Positions 1 through 7,530 of a stretch of 15,150 nucleotides of DNA are shown one piece after another. Position 1 is the first letter of the stretch, and each line of letters begins with the position of its first letter. The stretch comes from Sphingomonadales bacterium (lineage in GTDB: Bacteria; Pseudomonadota; Alphaproteobacteria; Sphingomonadales; Sphingomonadaceae): NCBI GenBank assembly GCA_027486275.1, contig JAIXPM010000210.1, forward strand, positions 1 to 15,150, read 5' to 3'. The notes under the pieces were generated by a model. That model worked only from the letters and a program-made list of their open reading frames with translations, did not search any database and had not been told where the DNA came from. A program made the position numbers and the translations under genes.

Positions 1-168
1 CGCATTTGAGGCCACAGATGCCGAACTGGCCGCGACCCGAACCGCATTTGAGGCCACAGATGCCGAACTGGCCGCGACCCGAACCGCATTTGAGGCCACA
101 GATGCCGAACTGGCCGCGACCCGCACTGCATTTGAGTCCACAGATGCCGAACTGACCGGCACGCGCGG
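1..168 (+). repeat. In-frame 42-bp tandem repeat encoding a coiled coil
   Basis: Four consecutive 42-bp units lie at 1-42, 43-84, 85-126 and 127-168. Units 1 and 2 are identical, unit 3 differs by one base near its end, and unit 4 is diverged. Each unit encodes 14 residues (AFEATDAELAATRT), which is exactly two heptads with hydrophobic F and L seven residues apart. The array probably continues to the left of the window. Downstream, the same heptad rhythm persists in diverged form (ELAT, SELAT, SEIN, SEVERL). The near-identity at DNA level indicates recent expansion by slippage or unequal recombination. Confidence 0.93.
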
Positions 169-3100
169 CGAACTGGCCACTGTGCGAAGCAAAATCACCA
201 GCGCGCACAGCGAACTTGCTACCGCACACAGCGAAATCAACAGTATGCGCAGCGAAGTCGAACGCCTGCGCAAGGCGGCCGCAGCGCTGGAGCCACCGCC
301 CGAGCTTGTCAGGAGGCGCGAGCGACTGGCCACGGTTCACCAGCAGGTTGCCAGCGCATTGGCCAGTGCGCCGGCGCGGGTGGCCGGGCGCATCGGCCCG
401 CCGCCACCGCCGCCGCCGCGCAACTGGCAACAGCAGTTGCTGGGCCGGCCGGCGCCTCTGTCCACCATTATCTTCGATGCTGAATGGGTGAAGCGCCAGC
501 GCCCGGGCCTCTCTCGGGTATCGTTGGCAACCTACCTGGCCGATCCGGCGCTGCACAGCGTTGATCCGCATCCGCTGTTTGCCGCCAGCGCCTATCTGGC
601 GGCAAACCCCGATGTGGCGGCCGAAGCCATGGCGCCGCTGGCGCATTATGTGCTGCATGGCTGGCGCGAAGGGCGCAATCCGCACCCGCTTTTTGCCAAT
701 GATTGGTATCTGGCCCAAAATCCTGATGTTGCCGCCGACGGCGGGATCAGTCCGCTCGATCATTATCTGCAGCACGGCTGGTGCGAAGGGCGCTGGCCCA
801 ATCCGCTGTTCGATCCGCGCGCCTATCTGGATCGCTACCCAGACGTGGCGGCCGCCGGGGTTGATCCTTTCACCCACTTCATCGCCCATGGCCAGCACGA
901 AGGGCGTGAACCGCAGTTTCGCGGCTGGGATCCAGATTGGCCGGGCCTGTTGGGCGCCCAGGCCAGTGGCATCGGCGTGCTGCACCATCTGATGAGCGCC
1001 CCGCCGTCACCGCCGCCCTCCGATACGGCGGCGCCCGTCACGGCAGCATGGCCGCCTCAGCCGGTAGACGATTATTGGCCGACACAAACATTGCGGGATT
1101 TCCTGCTGGATGGCTATGGCGAAGCCGTGCTGAACCGCAGCTGGTATCTGCTGTCGCTGATGCAGCGCTGGCAGGACCGGCAGAACGAGTTTGCCGCATC
1201 GGATGATTGCCGCGGCTTGCTGGAACGCCTGCGCCAACGCGCGGCATCTCGGACCCTGCCCATCGGCCGTACGCCCGATGCCAGCATTATCATCCCGGTG
1301 TATAATAACGTGCTCGATACGCTGATCTGCGTTGCCAGCCTGCTGGAACTGGAAGAGGCGCATGATTTCGAAGTGATCGTGGCCGACGATGGCTCAAGCG
1401 ATGCCACGGCGGCGCTGGTAGGAGCCATAGGCGGATGTGTGCGCCACCTGCGCCAGCCGCAGAACCTGGGCTTCCTGGGCAATTGCAATGCCGCGGCGGT
1501 GCAGGCCAGCGGCCGGCACATCATCCTGCTCAACAATGATACGCTGGTGTTCCCCGGCTGGCTCGACGGCCTGCTCGATCCGTTTGAACAATTTGAACGG
1601 GTCGGGCTGGTGGGCTCCAAGCTGATCAACTGGGATGGCACGCTGCAGGAAGCCGGCGGCATCTTCTGGCGCGACGGTTCAGCGTGGAATTTCGGCCGCA
1701 ACCAAGATGCGCGCGCGCCGGAATATGATTATCTGAAAGACGTGGATTATGTGTCTGGCGCGTCGATCGCGGTGCCTTCCAGCGTGTGGCGCGACCTGGG
1801 CGGCTTTGATGCGGCTTATACGCCGGCCTACTGCGAAGACAGCGATCTGGCCTTCCGCCTGCGCGATGCCGGCTACCGCACGCTCTACAGCCCGGCATCG
1901 GAATTGATGCACCACGAAGGCCGCAGCCACGGCCGCGATGTCGCGTCAGGTATCAAGGCCTATCAGGTGGCCAACAGTCAGCGCCTGCTCGACCGTTGGC
2001 GCCATGTGCTGGAGCGTGACCATTATCCCAACGCCCAGAACGTGCTGCGCGCCCGCGACCGCTCGTTTGCAAAGCGGCATGTTCTGGTGGTGGATCATTA
2101 TGTGCCGCAGTGGGATCGCGATGCCGGTTCACGCAGCATATATGAATTCATGCGCGTGCTGCTGGAGGCCGGCCATGCCGTCACCTTCTGGCCTGACAAT
2201 CTGTGGCGCGACCCGGATTACACGCCCAAATTGCAGGCACTGGGCGTTGAGGTAATCCATGGTGCACGCTTCCGGGACGGCTTTGTTGGCTTCATGGCCG
2301 AACGGGCTGATCTGTATGATATGGTGTTGCTCAGCCGACCGCACGTCGCGGTGAACTATATCGATGCCGTCCGCCGCCACAGCCGGGCCCGCATCGTCTA
2401 TTATGGCCATGACCTGCATTTCCGCCGAATGATGGCGCAGCGCTGGCTGGAAGGCCGCCCGGCGGAAGACGACGACGTGGCCGCCATGCGCACGCAGGAA
2501 CTTGGCATCGCCGGACGCAGCGATCTCGTGCTCTATCCCAGCCAGGAAGAAGCCACGGTGATGGCCGGCCTGCTGGATGGCAAGGACGTGCGCGCCATCG
2601 CCGCCTATCGTTTCAAGGCTGGTGAACTGGCAGTGGGACGGGCGGCGCTGATGCAACGCGCACCCACGATCGGGCCAATCCGGCTGCTGTTCGTTGGTGG
2701 CTTTGCCCACCCGCCCAATATTGATGCCATCACCTGGTTCTGCCGCGAAGTGTTGCCCAAGGCACAGGCCGCCGGACGGGAGTTTGCCCTGACTATCGTC
2801 GGATCAAAGGCCGGCGCCGAGGTGAAAGCGCTGGAGCGCCCCGGCGTGAACGTGCGCGGGTTCGTATCGGACGAGGAACTGCTGCGCCTGTATGCCGAAA
2901 CCGACATGGTGATCGCACCGCTGCGATATGGCGCCGGTGTAAAGGGCAAGGTGATCGAAGCAATGGCGCGCGGCGTACCGGTGGTGACAACAGACGTTGG
3001 CGCGCAAGGAATTGATGGCGCCGATCAGATGCTGTTTATCGCCAATACGGCCGAAACGTTTGCCGCCGCGGTGATCGCGGCAACCGATCACACGGCCGCA

Positions 3101-3196
3101 CGCCTGCGCGCGGGGGCCAGCCTTGATTTCATCGATCAGCATTATTCGACCCAGGCGATGCTGAGCGTATTGGAAACCGGCCTTGCCCCCGCCTGA
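1..3196 (+). CDS. Giant multidomain glycosyltransferase (coiled coil, GT2 and GT4 domains), 5' end cut off
   Basis: The reading frame is open from the left edge with no stop, so the gene starts outside the window; the GTG at 182 is only an internal codon. At least 1064 residues are visible. Domains in order: (a) about 100 residues of heptad coiled coil, starting with 14-residue AFEATDAELAATRT repeats; (b) a proline run near 400-420; (c) three 38-39-residue repeats (569-913); (d) a second proline-rich linker near 1000-1070; (e) a GT-A fold GT2 domain (about 1277-1990) with SIIIPVYNN, the DDGSS nucleotide-binding motif, LLNNDT in the DXD position and an EDSDLAFRL acceptor/base motif; (f) a GT-B fold GT4 domain (about 2080-3180) with VGGFAHPPN, GAGVKGKVIEAMARGVPVV and related donor-site motifs. 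Two catalytic domains suggest that it adds alternating linkages or polymerises a polysaccharide at the inner membrane. The activity and sugars are inferred. It leads the heptose-nucleotide genes just downstream. Confidence 0.9.
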   Translation, partial: AFEATDAELAATRTAFEATDAELAATRTAFEATDAELAATRTAFESTDAELTGTRGELATVRSKITSAHSELATAHSEINSMRSEVERLRKAAAALEPPPELVRRRERLATVHQQVASALASAPARVAGRIGPPPPPPPRNWQQQLLGRPAPLSTIIFDAEWVKRQRPGLSRVSLATYLADPALHSVDPHPLFAASAYLAANPDVAAEAMAPLAHYVLHGWREGRNPHPLFANDWYLAQNPDVAADGGISPLDHYLQHGWCEGRWPNPLFDPRAYLDRYPDVAAAGVDPFTHFIAHGQHEGREPQFRGWDPDWPGLLGAQASGIGVLHHLMSAPPSPPPSDTAAPVTAAWPPQPVDDYWPTQTLRDFLLDGYGEAVLNRSWYLLSLMQRWQDRQNEFAASDDCRGLLERLRQRAASRTLPIGRTPDASIIIPVYNNVLDTLICVASLLELEEAHDFEVIVADDGSSDATAALVGAIGGCVRHLRQPQNLGFLGNCNAAAVQASGRHIILLNNDTLVFPGWLDGLLDPFEQFERVGLVGSKLINWDGTLQEAGGIFWRDGSAWNFGRNQDARAPEYDYLKDVDYVSGASIAVPSSVWRDLGGFDAAYTPAYCEDSDLAFRLRDAGYRTLYSPASELMHHEGRSHGRDVASGIKAYQVANSQRLLDRWRHVLERDHYPNAQNVLRARDRSFAKRHVLVVDHYVPQWDRDAGSRSIYEFMRVLLEAGHAVTFWPDNLWRDPDYTPKLQALGVEVIHGARFRDGFVGFMAERADLYDMVLLSRPHVAVNYIDAVRRHSRARIVYYGHDLHFRRMMAQRWLEGRPAEDDDVAAMRTQELGIAGRSDLVLYPSQEEATVMAGLLDGKDVRAIAAYRFKAGELAVGRAALMQRAPTIGPIRLLFVGGFAHPPNIDAITWFCREVLPKAQAAGREFALTIVGSKAGAEVKALERPGVNVRGFVSDEELLRLYAETDMVIAPLRYGAGVKGKVIEAMARGVPVVTTDVGAQGIDGADQMLFIANTAETFAAAVIAATDHTAARLRAGASLDFIDQHYSTQAMLSVLETGLAPA
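569..913 (+). repeat. Three tandem 38-39-residue repeats with YLxxNPDVAA...HGxxEGRxP pattern
   Basis: Three consecutive protein repeats lie at 569-682, 683-799 and 800-913. Each starts HPLF or NPLF, continues YLAANPDVAA, YLAQNPDVAA or YLDRYPDVAA, then a Pro-x-x-His-Tyr/Phe segment, and ends HGW/HGQ-x-EGR-x-P. The units are conserved at protein level but diverged at DNA level, so they are older than the 42-bp repeats. Similar YLxxNPDV units are known, from memory, in other large bacterial glycosyltransferases and in some secreted calcium-binding proteins. Their role is not known to me; protein or glycan binding is possible. Confidence 0.85.
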
Positions 3197-3220
3197 TGCC
3201 GGCCCCGCAATGAGGATGAT

Positions 3221-4270
3221 GTGAAGCACTTTCTTGCCACCAATGTGCGATCGCGAGCGCCGCTGCGGCTGGGGCTGGGCGGCGGCGGCACCGATCTGGC
3301 ATCGTACAGTGATGTGCACGGCGGCGTGGTGCTGAATGCCACAATCGATCGCTATGCCTATGCCCACCTCACGCTGGAAACCGCCGGCGACATCGTCTTC
3401 AAGGCCGACGATCTGGAAACTGAGGAGCGGCTGCCGCTCGGTCTGGATTTCGATATTCACGACGGCCTCGTGCTGCACCGCGCCGTCTATCGCCATATGA
3501 TGGTGACCTATAACGACGCCCAGGCGCTGCCGATGACGATCACCACCACCATCGACGTGCCGGCCGGATCAGGCCTTGGCGCGTCGTCGGCGCTCACCGT
3601 CGCCCTTATCGAAGCCTTTGCCCACGCAATGCAGCTGCCGCTGGGCCCCTATGACATCGCCCGGCTGGCCTTCGATATCGAACGGCGCCAGCTCGGCATG
3701 GCCGGCGGCATGCAGGATCAATATGCAGCAGCGTTCGGCGGCTTCAACTTCATCGAATTCCTGGCAGGCGGGACCGGCGTGATCGTCAACCCGTTGCGCC
3801 TGCGCCGCGACGTGTTGAACGAGTTCGAATCCGCGCTGGTGATCTGTTTCAGCGGCCAATCACGGCAATCGGCCGACATCATCCGACAGCAAGTGGAAGG
3901 CATCGACCAGCTTGACCCTGCCAAGCTGGCGGCCATGCACCGCATCAAGGATCATGCCCACGCCATGAAGTCTTGCATCCTTTCGGGCGACATCAAAGGC
4001 ATGGCCGACATCCTTCGCCAATCCTGGCTTTCGAAGAAGCAGACGGCGGCCGCGATCAGCACCAGTACCGTCGATGGGCTGCTCGATATCGCGATGGCGT
4101 CGGGCGCCTGGGCGGGCAAGGTTTCCGGTGCCGGCGGTGGCGGCTTCATCATGCTGCTGGCCGATCCGGAACGGCGGCTGGGCCTGATCCGCGCGCTGAA
4201 CGCCAATGGCGGCCAGGCCAGCGCCGTGAAGCTGACCTTTGATGGCGCCGAAGCCTGGACGGTGCCCTGA
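3221..4270 (+). CDS. hddA: GHMP-family sugar kinase, D-glycero-alpha-D-manno-heptose-7-phosphate kinase type
   Basis: This 349-residue cytoplasmic protein should phosphorylate D-glycero-D-manno-heptose 7-phosphate at C1 using ATP, a step in GDP-heptose synthesis. GHMP motifs are clear: motif 1 RSRAPLRLGLGGGGTD (residues 10-25), which is typical of the HddA subgroup; the ATP-binding motif PAGSGLGASSA (114-124); GGMQDQYAAAFGG (162-174); and motif 3 KVSGAGGGGF (300-309). The length is normal for the family. The start is GTG, with GAGGA at 3212-3216 as ribosome binding site; nearby ATGs at 3210, 3216 and 3219 are out of frame. It lies 24 bases after the giant glycosyltransferase, and its stop overlaps the next start by one base (TGATG). 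A kinase for another sugar of the same fold is possible, but the HddC-GmhB neighbour favours heptose. Confidence 0.87.
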   Translation: MKHFLATNVRSRAPLRLGLGGGGTDLASYSDVHGGVVLNATIDRYAYAHLTLETAGDIVFKADDLETEERLPLGLDFDIHDGLVLHRAVYRHMMVTYNDAQALPMTITTTIDVPAGSGLGASSALTVALIEAFAHAMQLPLGPYDIARLAFDIERRQLGMAGGMQDQYAAAFGGFNFIEFLAGGTGVIVNPLRLRRDVLNEFESALVICFSGQSRQSADIIRQQVEGIDQLDPAKLAAMHRIKDHAHAMKSCILSGDIKGMADILRQSWLSKKQTAAAISTSTVDGLLDIAMASGAWAGKVSGAGGGGFIMLLADPERRLGLIRALNANGGQASAVKLTFDGAEAWTVP

Positions 4271-5526
4271 TGGCTGCCGCCGACATCCGCCAGTGCGTAA
4301 TCCTGCTCGGCGGGCTGGGCACGCGGCTGGGCGCCCTCACTCGCGCCATGCCCAAGCCGCTGCTGGATGTGGCCGGCAAGCCGTTCGTGGACGTGCTGGT
4401 GGGCGAAGCGCTGCGGCGTGGCTTCACCGATCTGCTACTGCTGGCTGGCCATGCCGCCGATGTGGTGCAGGATTATGCGGAAGGCTTGCGCGCGCGGCTG
4501 CCCGCGGGGGCCAGCGTGACGGTTTCGGTGGAACCCGAACCGATGGGCACTGGCGGCGGCGTGCGCTTTGCCGGCGATCTGCTGGCCGATCGCTTCCTGC
4601 TGCTGAATGGCGATACCTGGTTTGATTTCCACTGGCTGGATCTGCTGCAGGCCGCCACCCTCGGCCCGGCGTTGGCAGCGCGGCCAGTGCCGGCGGCAGA
4701 CCGCTATGAAACGCTGGAAATTGCCAGCGATGGCCGCGTGACCCGCATCGTGCCGCGCGGTGAGGCGAAGATCGTGGCGGGGGGCGAGGTGCTGATCAAC
4801 GGCGGCGCCTATGTGCTGGACAAGGCAGATTTGCTGGGTTTCCCGGAGAAATTCTCCATCGAAACCGATCTGCTGCCACAACTGGTGCAGCAGGGCCGGC
4901 TGCGCGCCGTGGCCCGTACCGGCTATTTCATCGATATCGGCGTGCCTGAAAGCTATGCCGAAGCGCAGACCGCCATCCCACGCCAGCGCACCCGCCCGGC
5001 GCTATTCCTCGATCGCGATGGCGTGCTCAACCACGATGATCATTATGTCGGCTCGCCGGATCGACTGCGCTGGATGGACGGTGCTGCTGATGCCGTACGG
5101 CTGGCAAACCAGTTGGGCATCTACGTGTTTGTTGTCACCAATCAGGCTGGCGTGGCCAAGGGCCATTATGGCGAAGCCGACGTGGAGGCGCTGCATCAGT
5201 GGATGGCTGAACAGCTGCGCCAATCGGGCGCGACCATCGATGATTGGCGCTATTGCCCGTTTCACCCGGATGCCACAAATCCGGCCTATGCCGGTGTTCA
5301 TGCATGGCGCAAGCCCGCGCCGGGGATGCTGAATGATCTGATGGCGCAATGGCCCGTGCAACGTGAACACAGCCTGCTGGTAGGCGATCAACCCACCGAT
5401 CTGGCCGCCGCTGCCGCCGCCGGCATTGCCGCCGTGCAGTTCGCTGGTGGCAATCTGCACCATTTCCTTGCCCCACACATTGCCGCAATGGAGAGGCAGA
5501 TCAAAGCAGGTGCCCCCCATGCCTGA
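4270..5526 (+). CDS. Fused sugar-phosphate nucleotidyltransferase and HAD phosphatase (HddC-GmhB type)
   Basis: The 418-residue protein joins two heptose-pathway enzymes. Residues about 8-235 are a nucleotidyltransferase: GGLGTRL (14-20), MPKPLL (27-32), LLNGD (111-115), IETD (197-200) and YFIDIGVPESY (219-229). This resembles HddC, which makes GDP-heptose from heptose 1-phosphate. Residues about 243-405 are a HAD phosphatase of the GmhB/histidinol-phosphatase group: LFLDRDGVLN with nucleophile D248 and acid D250, VVTNQAG (288-294), RKPAPGM (347-353) and VGDQPTD (371-377). GmhB removes the 7-phosphate from heptose 1,7-bisphosphate. The zinc loop is altered: C329 remains, but the Cys-x-Cys before RKP reads HAW. 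Translation is probably coupled to hddA through the TGATG overlap; GGACGG-like sequence precedes the ATG. The nucleotide (GDP rather than another) is inferred. Confidence 0.87.
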   Translation: MAAADIRQCVILLGGLGTRLGALTRAMPKPLLDVAGKPFVDVLVGEALRRGFTDLLLLAGHAADVVQDYAEGLRARLPAGASVTVSVEPEPMGTGGGVRFAGDLLADRFLLLNGDTWFDFHWLDLLQAATLGPALAARPVPAADRYETLEIASDGRVTRIVPRGEAKIVAGGEVLINGGAYVLDKADLLGFPEKFSIETDLLPQLVQQGRLRAVARTGYFIDIGVPESYAEAQTAIPRQRTRPALFLDRDGVLNHDDHYVGSPDRLRWMDGAADAVRLANQLGIYVFVVTNQAGVAKGHYGEADVEALHQWMAEQLRQSGATIDDWRYCPFHPDATNPAYAGVHAWRKPAPGMLNDLMAQWPVQREHSLLVGDQPTDLAAAAAAGIAAVQFAGGNLHHFLAPHIAAMERQIKAGAPHA

Positions 5527-6658
5527 TACCGTTTCCCCCGCCACCCTCCTGCCAGAGGGCAGTCGCGCTCAGCGCTGGCTGTGCGATGTGGCCGCGCCGC
5601 TGTGGGCGTTTCGTGGTCGCACCGCATCCGGCTTGTTTGCCGAACGCATGACGCTGGATGGCGTGCCCGATCCGGCCTATTTCCGCGTGTTCGTGCAGGC
5701 CCGCCATGTCTACAGCTTTGCCACCATCGGCCGGCTGGGATGGGAGGGGCCATGGCAGCAGCTGATCGGCGAAACGATCGCGGCGCTGGTGGCCGGCGCG
5801 CGCCGCGTCGATGGCTTTTACGTCCATCGGCTCGATGTTGATGCCCGCCCGCTTGATACCCGCGCGGATCTTTATGATCAGGCCTTCGTGTTGCTGGCGC
5901 TGGCGACGGCGGGTGAGGCGCTGGGCAATCCGCACTGGTTTGATGTGGCCGAGGAGCTGCTCGACACCATCGAGGCCAACTGGTCCCACCCCGCCGGCGG
6001 CTTTACCGAAGGCGAGAAAGACGATCCGCGCATCCGCCGGCAGAACCCGCACATGCACCTGTTCGAAGCCTCGCTGGCCCTGGCCGAAGCCAGCGGCCGC
6101 CCGCGCTTCCTGGCCTTTGCCACGATGATCGCCGATCTGGCCGCCACGCGCTTCATCGATCCGGCCACCGGCGCTCTGCTGGAATATTTCACCGATGATC
6201 TGGCCCCTGCTCCCGGCATCGAAGGCCGCATCGTGGAGCCCGGCCATTGTTTCGAATGGGCCTGGCTGTTCGAGCGCCTGGGCGCCAGCGGCCGCGAGGG
6301 CGCCTTTGCCGTGTCTGATCGGCTCACCGCCTTCGCCCGCGCCCACGGCCTGTGCGCCACCCGCAACGTGTGCATCAACGAAGTGCTTACCGATGGCAGC
6401 CTGCACAACGGCACGGCCCGGCTGTGGCCGCAGACGGAGCGTATCAAGGCCGCCGCCATCCGCCACCGCCGGCTCGGCACCGCCGCCGAAGCGGAGGAAG
6501 CCGCCCGCGCGCTGGCCGGCCTCGAACAATATTACGCTGTGCCTACCCCTGGCCTGTGGCGAGACAAGCTGAACCCCGACGGCAGCTGGATTCCGGAACT
6601 GGCCCCGGCGAGTTCACTTTATCATATCGCCTGCGCTTATGCGGAGTTGAGCGCTTAA
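5519..6658 (+). CDS. AGE-family (N-acylglucosamine 2-epimerase / mannose isomerase-like) enzyme
   Basis: This 379-residue protein should be an (alpha/alpha)6-barrel sugar epimerase or aldose-ketose isomerase. Family members act on N-acetylglucosamine, cellobiose, mannose/fructose or sulfoquinovose. Family landmarks are RHVYSF (62-67), MHLFEA with H180, GHCFEWAW with H243, and LYHIACAY with H369. These histidines match in order and rough position the catalytic histidines known in the family (compare YihS). The length is typical. The ATG at 5519 was chosen because it has AGG at 5508-5510 as ribosome binding site and the protein then starts at the family's usual length; the frame runs open further upstream (to 5426) inside the previous gene. 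It overlaps hddC-gmhB by 8 bases (ATGCCTGA). The substrate is unknown; context suggests a phosphorylated heptose or mannose precursor. Confidence 0.85.
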   Translation: MPDTVSPATLLPEGSRAQRWLCDVAAPLWAFRGRTASGLFAERMTLDGVPDPAYFRVFVQARHVYSFATIGRLGWEGPWQQLIGETIAALVAGARRVDGFYVHRLDVDARPLDTRADLYDQAFVLLALATAGEALGNPHWFDVAEELLDTIEANWSHPAGGFTEGEKDDPRIRRQNPHMHLFEASLALAEASGRPRFLAFATMIADLAATRFIDPATGALLEYFTDDLAPAPGIEGRIVEPGHCFEWAWLFERLGASGREGAFAVSDRLTAFARAHGLCATRNVCINEVLTDGSLHNGTARLWPQTERIKAAAIRHRRLGTAAEAEEAARALAGLEQYYAVPTPGLWRDKLNPDGSWIPELAPASSLYHIACAYAELSA

Positions 6659-6690
6659 CTTACGGATTGTTTGAAAGGGAATTGGCGACC

Positions 6691-7440
6691 ATGAGCCAGC
6701 ATCGCGTGCCCACAACCATTTCGGAATTGATGTCACGGTATCGGGCAGCAGAAGGAAGCGCCTTGCTTACTCGGGACGAGATCGAACGCATATACTGGCA
6801 GTTTCACCCGCGCTTCCGCTTTCTCAAAACAGTGGCGACGGGTGCGCGCTTGCTTGATGTGGGTGCCAATCAGGGCGGTCTATCGCAATGGCGCAGTTGG
6901 AACACGCCCGACCGTTCCGATATCAGCCTTTATGGGGTTGATCTGGCGCGCGGATCATTTGCAGATAATTATGCGGGCTGGGAAAGCGGCAATCTGGATG
7001 ATGCAATGCCGGGTTTCTCTGGCGTGATGTTCGATGCCATCCTGTGTAGCCATCTGATCGAGCATATCCAGCGCCCATCCGAACTAATCGGCTGGATGAG
7101 CGCACGGGCCAGTCATGGCGCGCGGCTTTATCTGGAATGGCCCAATGTCACCTCACTGGCACTGCCAAAGCGCGACGCACTTGCCGCCGCTGGCTGGCCG
7201 GTGATGATTTCCAACTTCCACGATGACGACACACACCGCGAACTCCCCACGCTTGGAGATATTGCCGGGCTGGTGGAAAGCGTTGGCTTCACGATCATCG
7301 AGCGCGGCGTGATTGATGCCGGCCATCTAACCGATCAACTGATCGATCTGGGCCAAGAATTAAATGATCCCACGCTGACGTTGCAGGGATTCTGGTCATT
7401 AACGCATTGGTCAACCTATCTGGTTGCTGTTCGAGACTGA
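6691..7440 (+). CDS. Class I SAM-dependent methyltransferase
   Basis: The protein has 249 residues. It has a Rossmann-type SAM-binding motif LLDVGANQGG (54-63), an acidic residue ending the second strand (GVDL, D84), and a motif IV-like segment FDAILCSHLIEHI (114-126). No signal peptide or membrane segment is seen, so it is probably cytoplasmic. As the last gene of the plus-strand operon, it probably methylates a sugar nucleotide or the growing polysaccharide, but the acceptor cannot be read from sequence. The ATG at 6691 has a good ribosome binding site (GAAAGGGA, 6673-6680). The frame is open back to 6352, but that part lies inside the epimerase gene and shows no domain. It sits 32 bases after the epimerase stop. 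Confidence 0.85.
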   Translation: MSQHRVPTTISELMSRYRAAEGSALLTRDEIERIYWQFHPRFRFLKTVATGARLLDVGANQGGLSQWRSWNTPDRSDISLYGVDLARGSFADNYAGWESGNLDDAMPGFSGVMFDAILCSHLIEHIQRPSELIGWMSARASHGARLYLEWPNVTSLALPKRDALAAAGWPVMISNFHDDDTHRELPTLGDIAGLVESVGFTIIERGVIDAGHLTDQLIDLGQELNDPTLTLQGFWSLTHWSTYLVAVRD

Positions 7441-7482
7441 AGTCCATAGCAACACGTTCGGCGCAGATGGTACCGCTCCAGA

Positions 7483-7527
7483 TTTCGCCTGTTGTCGTCT
7501 AATTCAAGATAATCAGGCAACACGAAA
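7483..7527. other. Imperfect inverted repeat in the convergent gap
   Basis: TTTCG-cc-TGTTG (7483-7494) pairs with CAACA-CGAAA (7518-7527), giving a 10-bp stem with a 2-base bulge and a 23-base loop. It lies between the methyltransferase stop and the GT61 stop on the opposite strand, where a terminator is expected. No run of Us follows the stem on either strand, so it is not a classic intrinsic terminator; it may simply be chance. Confidence 0.3.
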
Positions 7528-7530
7528 AAA

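Noticed and set aside
1..168. CRISPR-like or intergenic direct repeats
   Set aside because: The units are contiguous with no spacers and are in frame within an open coding region encoding heptads.
182..184. GTG at 182 as the start of the large glycosyltransferase
   Set aside because: The frame is open to the left edge and the preceding codons encode the same coiled-coil repeat, so the true start is upstream of the window.
5501..6529. 342-codon open frame on the minus strand
   Set aside because: It is antisense to the epimerase gene, which has clear family motifs; long antisense frames are expected in GC-rich DNA.
6352..6690. Long N-terminal extension of the methyltransferase
   Set aside because: It lies inside the epimerase gene in another frame; a good ribosome binding site precedes the ATG at 6691.
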